The notes below the pieces were generated by a model. That model saw only the letters and a program-made list of their open reading frames with translations. It was not told where the DNA came from and ran no database searches. From Peribacillus kribbensis DSM 17871 (GTDB lineage Bacteria > Bacillota > Bacilli > Bacillales > DSM-1321), in the NCBI RefSeq assembly GCF_000430765.1, contig NZ_KE387238.1, positions 37,057 to 101,056 on the forward strand: a stretch of DNA of 64,000 nt, written 5' to 3'. A program made the position numbers and the translations under genes. The first letter of the stretch is position 1. The number at the start of each line of letters is the position of its first letter. Below, in pieces: positions 61,928-64,000 of the stretch.

Positions 61928-62785
61928 CTATACAAGGACAGCCTGTAAAAACGCCGTGAGTTCACTGTGCATGCTCCCAGCTTCTTTATAACCCTGTTCA
62001 TACAATTTCAATAGTTTTTCCGGATTCCTTTCCACTCGCCCTACTTCCAATTTTTCCTGTGGCCGTATAAGTAAAACCTCGCCTTTTGCTTCTTTTCCCT
62101 CCAGGTAGGAAAGGATTTGATTATATCGATTATGGCGGTCCAATATGGCGCGGATAAGGCCGGGATGCTTCCGATAGCGTTTAAGCAGCCAGCCAAATGA
62201 CGGCTTGCTTTTTTGATAGCCCTTATTCCGGGTAAGGACGACAACATTCTTCACATTTCCATCCTGTTCAGACTTCTTAACGGGAATAGGGTCCGCAATT
62301 CCCCCATCCATAAGGAATTTCCCCTGATAAGAAACGACAGGTGCCATGAACGGCAGGGAGCTTGAAGCTCTTAAGATGGTCAGCATATCCTGCTTTTTGT
62401 CTGTCTTTTCAAAATAGACCGGTTCCCCGGTATGGCAGTCGGTAGTGCCGACAACAAAGCGTTCCTTGGCAGAGTTAAAGGCCTCAAAATCAAATGGAAC
62501 CATTTCATTTGGAAGAGTATCAAATAAAAAATCCATTCCAAACAGCTCTCTTTTTCGAAGATACCGCTTTAAAGAGATATATTCAGGATGATTGATATAA
62601 TCGATATTTACTGTCCGGTTTCGTTCCTTTTGCCGGGATATGTAGGATGATCCATTACAGGCACCGGCCGATACGCCGATCACATAGGGAATATAAATAT
62701 CATGATCCATTAAATATCTCAGAACGCCGGCGGTAAAAACCCCTCTCATTCCTCCGCCTTCCAATACTAATCCGGTCTGGTTCAT
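61928..62785 (-). CDS. Patatin-like phospholipase family protein
   Basis: Ser-Asp dyad lipid acyl-hydrolase family. LVLEGGGMRGVFTAGVLRYL is the oxyanion loop, VIGVSAGACNG contains the nucleophile (GxSxG) and FLMDGGIADPIPV the dyad Asp (DGG). About 285 residues, YjjU-like, no signal peptide. I take ATG 62785, preceded by GAGGCGGGTTGTA, rather than an ATG 18 bases upstream. Substrate unknown, probably a phospholipid or acyl ester. Confidence 0.88.
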   Translation of the reverse strand: MNQTGLVLEGGGMRGVFTAGVLRYLMDHDIYIPYVIGVSAGACNGSSYISRQKERNRTVNIDYINHPEYISLKRYLRKRELFGMDFLFDTLPNEMVPFDFEAFNSAKERFVVGTTDCHTGEPVYFEKTDKKQDMLTILRASSSLPFMAPVVSYQGKFLMDGGIADPIPVKKSEQDGNVKNVVVLTRNKGYQKSKPSFGWLLKRYRKHPGLIRAILDRHNRYNQILSYLEGKEAKGEVLLIRPQEKLEVGRVERNPEKLLKLYEQGYKEAGSMHSELTAFLQAVLV

Positions 62786-62938
62786 TACAACCCGCCTCTT
62801 CATTGTTTAGATTGCTAGCAGTCACAAAGGCATACTGCTATAATAATTCATACGATTGATTTCCAATCATATTTTACCATATTCAAGACAGAGGCTGTCC
62901 ATTGTTTCAGCTTTGTCGGATAAAGGAGATGCAAATAC

Positions 62939-63694
62939 ATGGCGTATGCCGTTGTGACAGGAGCCTCTAAAGGGCTGGGAAAAGCAGCCGCTTCCAAACT
63001 GATTCAGAATCATATTTCACTGATTGCAGTATCACGGAGCGAAAATGAAGATCTAAAAAAAATGGCTGAAGAGCAGGGAACAGATTACCGGTTTTATCCT
63101 TGTGATCTTTCCAATCCGGAAGAAACCGAACGAACATTCAATGAAATCGCTGATTTTTTATTTGCGAACGAAAATGAAATCATCTACCTGATACATAATG
63201 CAGGAATCGTGGAACCGATCGACAGAGTCGGCAGGCTGGAGTCTCATCAGGTACAAAAGAGCATCCAGATCAACCTGACATCTCCCATCACGATTTCAGA
63301 TTTATTTATCCGCAGGGCGGAAGGACATTCCGCAGAGCTTCGGATCATGAATATCACTTCAGGAGCTGGCGAGCGTCCCGTTCACGGCTGGAGCATTTAT
63401 GGCAGCACCAAAGCCGCGCTGAACCTGTTTACGCAGGCAGCAGCCCTGGAGGCAGAAAACCGCGGGGCCAATATCAAAATAAACGCCTTCAGCCCCGGGA
63501 TCATGGACACTGATATGCAGGGCGTCATCCGCTCTTCCTCCAAGGAGTCCTTTAACGACGTGGAAACCTTTCAAAATTACAAAGACCAGGACCAACTGAG
63601 ATCCCCCGAAACCGTGGCCGGCTGCCTGGTGGACGTCATGCTGTCGCAATCGATCATCAACGGGAAGATTTATTATATTAAGGATTTACTGTAA
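62939..63694 (+). CDS. Short-chain dehydrogenase/reductase (YueD/benzil reductase-like)
   Basis: 251-residue NADP-type Rossmann enzyme: AVVTGASKGLGKAAA (TGxxxGxG cofactor loop), IYLIHNAGIVEP (NAG), catalytic Ser in MNITSGAGERPV and the Tyr-Lys pair in SIYGSTKAALNLF. IKINAFSPGIMDTDMQ follows. The overall pattern resembles Bacillus YueD, an (S)-benzoin-forming benzil reductase; the natural substrate is unknown. ATG 62939 follows AAAGGAGATGCAAATAC. Followed by a 34-base perfect palindromic terminator. Confidence 0.9.
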   Translation: MAYAVVTGASKGLGKAAASKLIQNHISLIAVSRSENEDLKKMAEEQGTDYRFYPCDLSNPEETERTFNEIADFLFANENEIIYLIHNAGIVEPIDRVGRLESHQVQKSIQINLTSPITISDLFIRRAEGHSAELRIMNITSGAGERPVHGWSIYGSTKAALNLFTQAAALEAENRGANIKINAFSPGIMDTDMQGVIRSSSKESFNDVETFQNYKDQDQLRSPETVAGCLVDVMLSQSIINGKIYYIKDLL

Positions 63695-63711
63695 GAGTCA
63701 TTCAGACTGCC

Positions 63712-63745
63712 AGCGGCTTCTGGCGGAATTCCGCCAGAAGCCGCT
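63712..63745 (+). terminator. Terminator after the SDR gene
   Basis: Perfect 17-base arms starting AGCGGCTTCTGGCGG around AATT, followed by TCTTCTTTA. Confidence 0.88.
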
Positions 63746-63801
63746 TCTTCTTTAGACGGCAAGGTAACTCTTGGGGGCCAGCGTGTTTGAAGGCGGAGCG
63801 G

Positions 63802-64000
63802 GTTCGGACTTCTTTGTTCCCATTGCCTCCCTGCCTGTCCGAAGGCGCACCAGGTTCGGACTACTTTGATGCATTTGCCTCTAAACCTGTCCGAAGACGA
63901 TCCAGGTTCGGACTACTTTGATTCCTTTGCCTCTCAGCCTGTCCGAAGGCGCTTCGGGTTCGGACTACTTTGATGCATTTGTCTCTCAACCTGTCCGAAG
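63802..64000. repeat. 52-bp tandem repeat array with inverted repeats, runs off window
   Basis: Units begin at 63802, 63854, 63906 and 63958, exactly 52 bases apart; the last is cut by the window end after 43 bases. Each unit has TTCGGAC at position 2 and GTCCGAA at position 36. The GTCCGAA of one unit and the TTCGGAC of the next make a seven-base stem with an 11-base loop. Between them the central CTACTTTGAT-type and TTGCCTCT-type segments are conserved with substitutions. A degenerate half unit precedes the array near 63780. No ORF is evident. Confidence 0.9.

Noticed and set aside
63802..64000. CRISPR array
   Set aside because: The spacing is regular, but the whole 52-base unit is conserved including the would-be spacers, and no cas genes are present.

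Overview
The window looks like chromosome from a member of the Bacillaceae (Bacillus in the broad sense). Indicators are a CtsR-operated clpE, a T-box leader on argS, intracellular subtilisin IspA, DacC, the ykoT-ykoS pair, the yokU-kamA pair, PucCDE-type xanthine dehydrogenase subunits, frequent TTG/GTG starts behind GGAGG-type ribosome sites, and dispersed intergenic repeats of a kind I recognise from Bacillus genomes. Most genes lie on the minus strand. I see no rRNA, tRNA, phage, insertion sequence or CRISPR array.

Layout. 0-9 kb: a cell-wall amidase cut by the window edge, a base-excision-repair pair (endonuclease IV-like and Fpg-like) behind a membrane glycosyltransferase, a divergent LtaS-type enzyme, D-amino-acid aminotransferase, and a mug-exoA repair pair. 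9-13.7 kb: small accessory genes and several relics (a methyl-accepting-protein tail, an unidentified relic, an Lrp/AsnC relic), a DDAH-type hydrolase and an erythromycin-esterase-family protein. 13.8-20 kb: clpE with two CtsR boxes, an acyl-CoA thioesterase, and ispA translationally coupled to a leaderless endonuclease I. 20-25 kb: galU preceded by an overlapping 39-codon ORF, T-box-controlled argS, an arginine/ornithine-type antiporter and a 750-bp block of nested repeats. 25-32 kb: dacC, an acidic protein, a DUF1540 gene with a hairpin over its ribosome site, a LysR regulator, an ECF sigma factor coupled to a second clpP, and a CPA1 antiporter. 32-39 kb: ykoT-ykoS, a superfamily-1 helicase with a PLD-like tail and a metallo-beta-lactamase-fold hydrolase. 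39-48 kb: xanthine dehydrogenase-type subunits, a FUSC-family transporter, tiny membrane proteins and a heterodimeric ABC exporter.

49-60 kb is the most coherent system. Ten same-strand genes, many overlapping by a few bases, run CoA-transferase A and B, thiolase, two class III aminotransferases, aldehyde dehydrogenase, M81-family hydrolase, GNAT, lysine 2,3-aminomutase and YokU, preceded by a DUF3870 gene. Together they can be read as a complete route from lysine through beta-lysine to succinate plus acetyl-CoA. This is a larger, rearranged version of the kamA-yodPQRST operon of B. subtilis with different enzymes in some slots.

60-64 kb: an HD-domain protein, a DCC-family protein coupled to an alkyltransferase-like protein, a patatin-like protein and an SDR oxidoreductase. 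The window ends inside a 52-bp tandem repeat array with internal inverted repeats.
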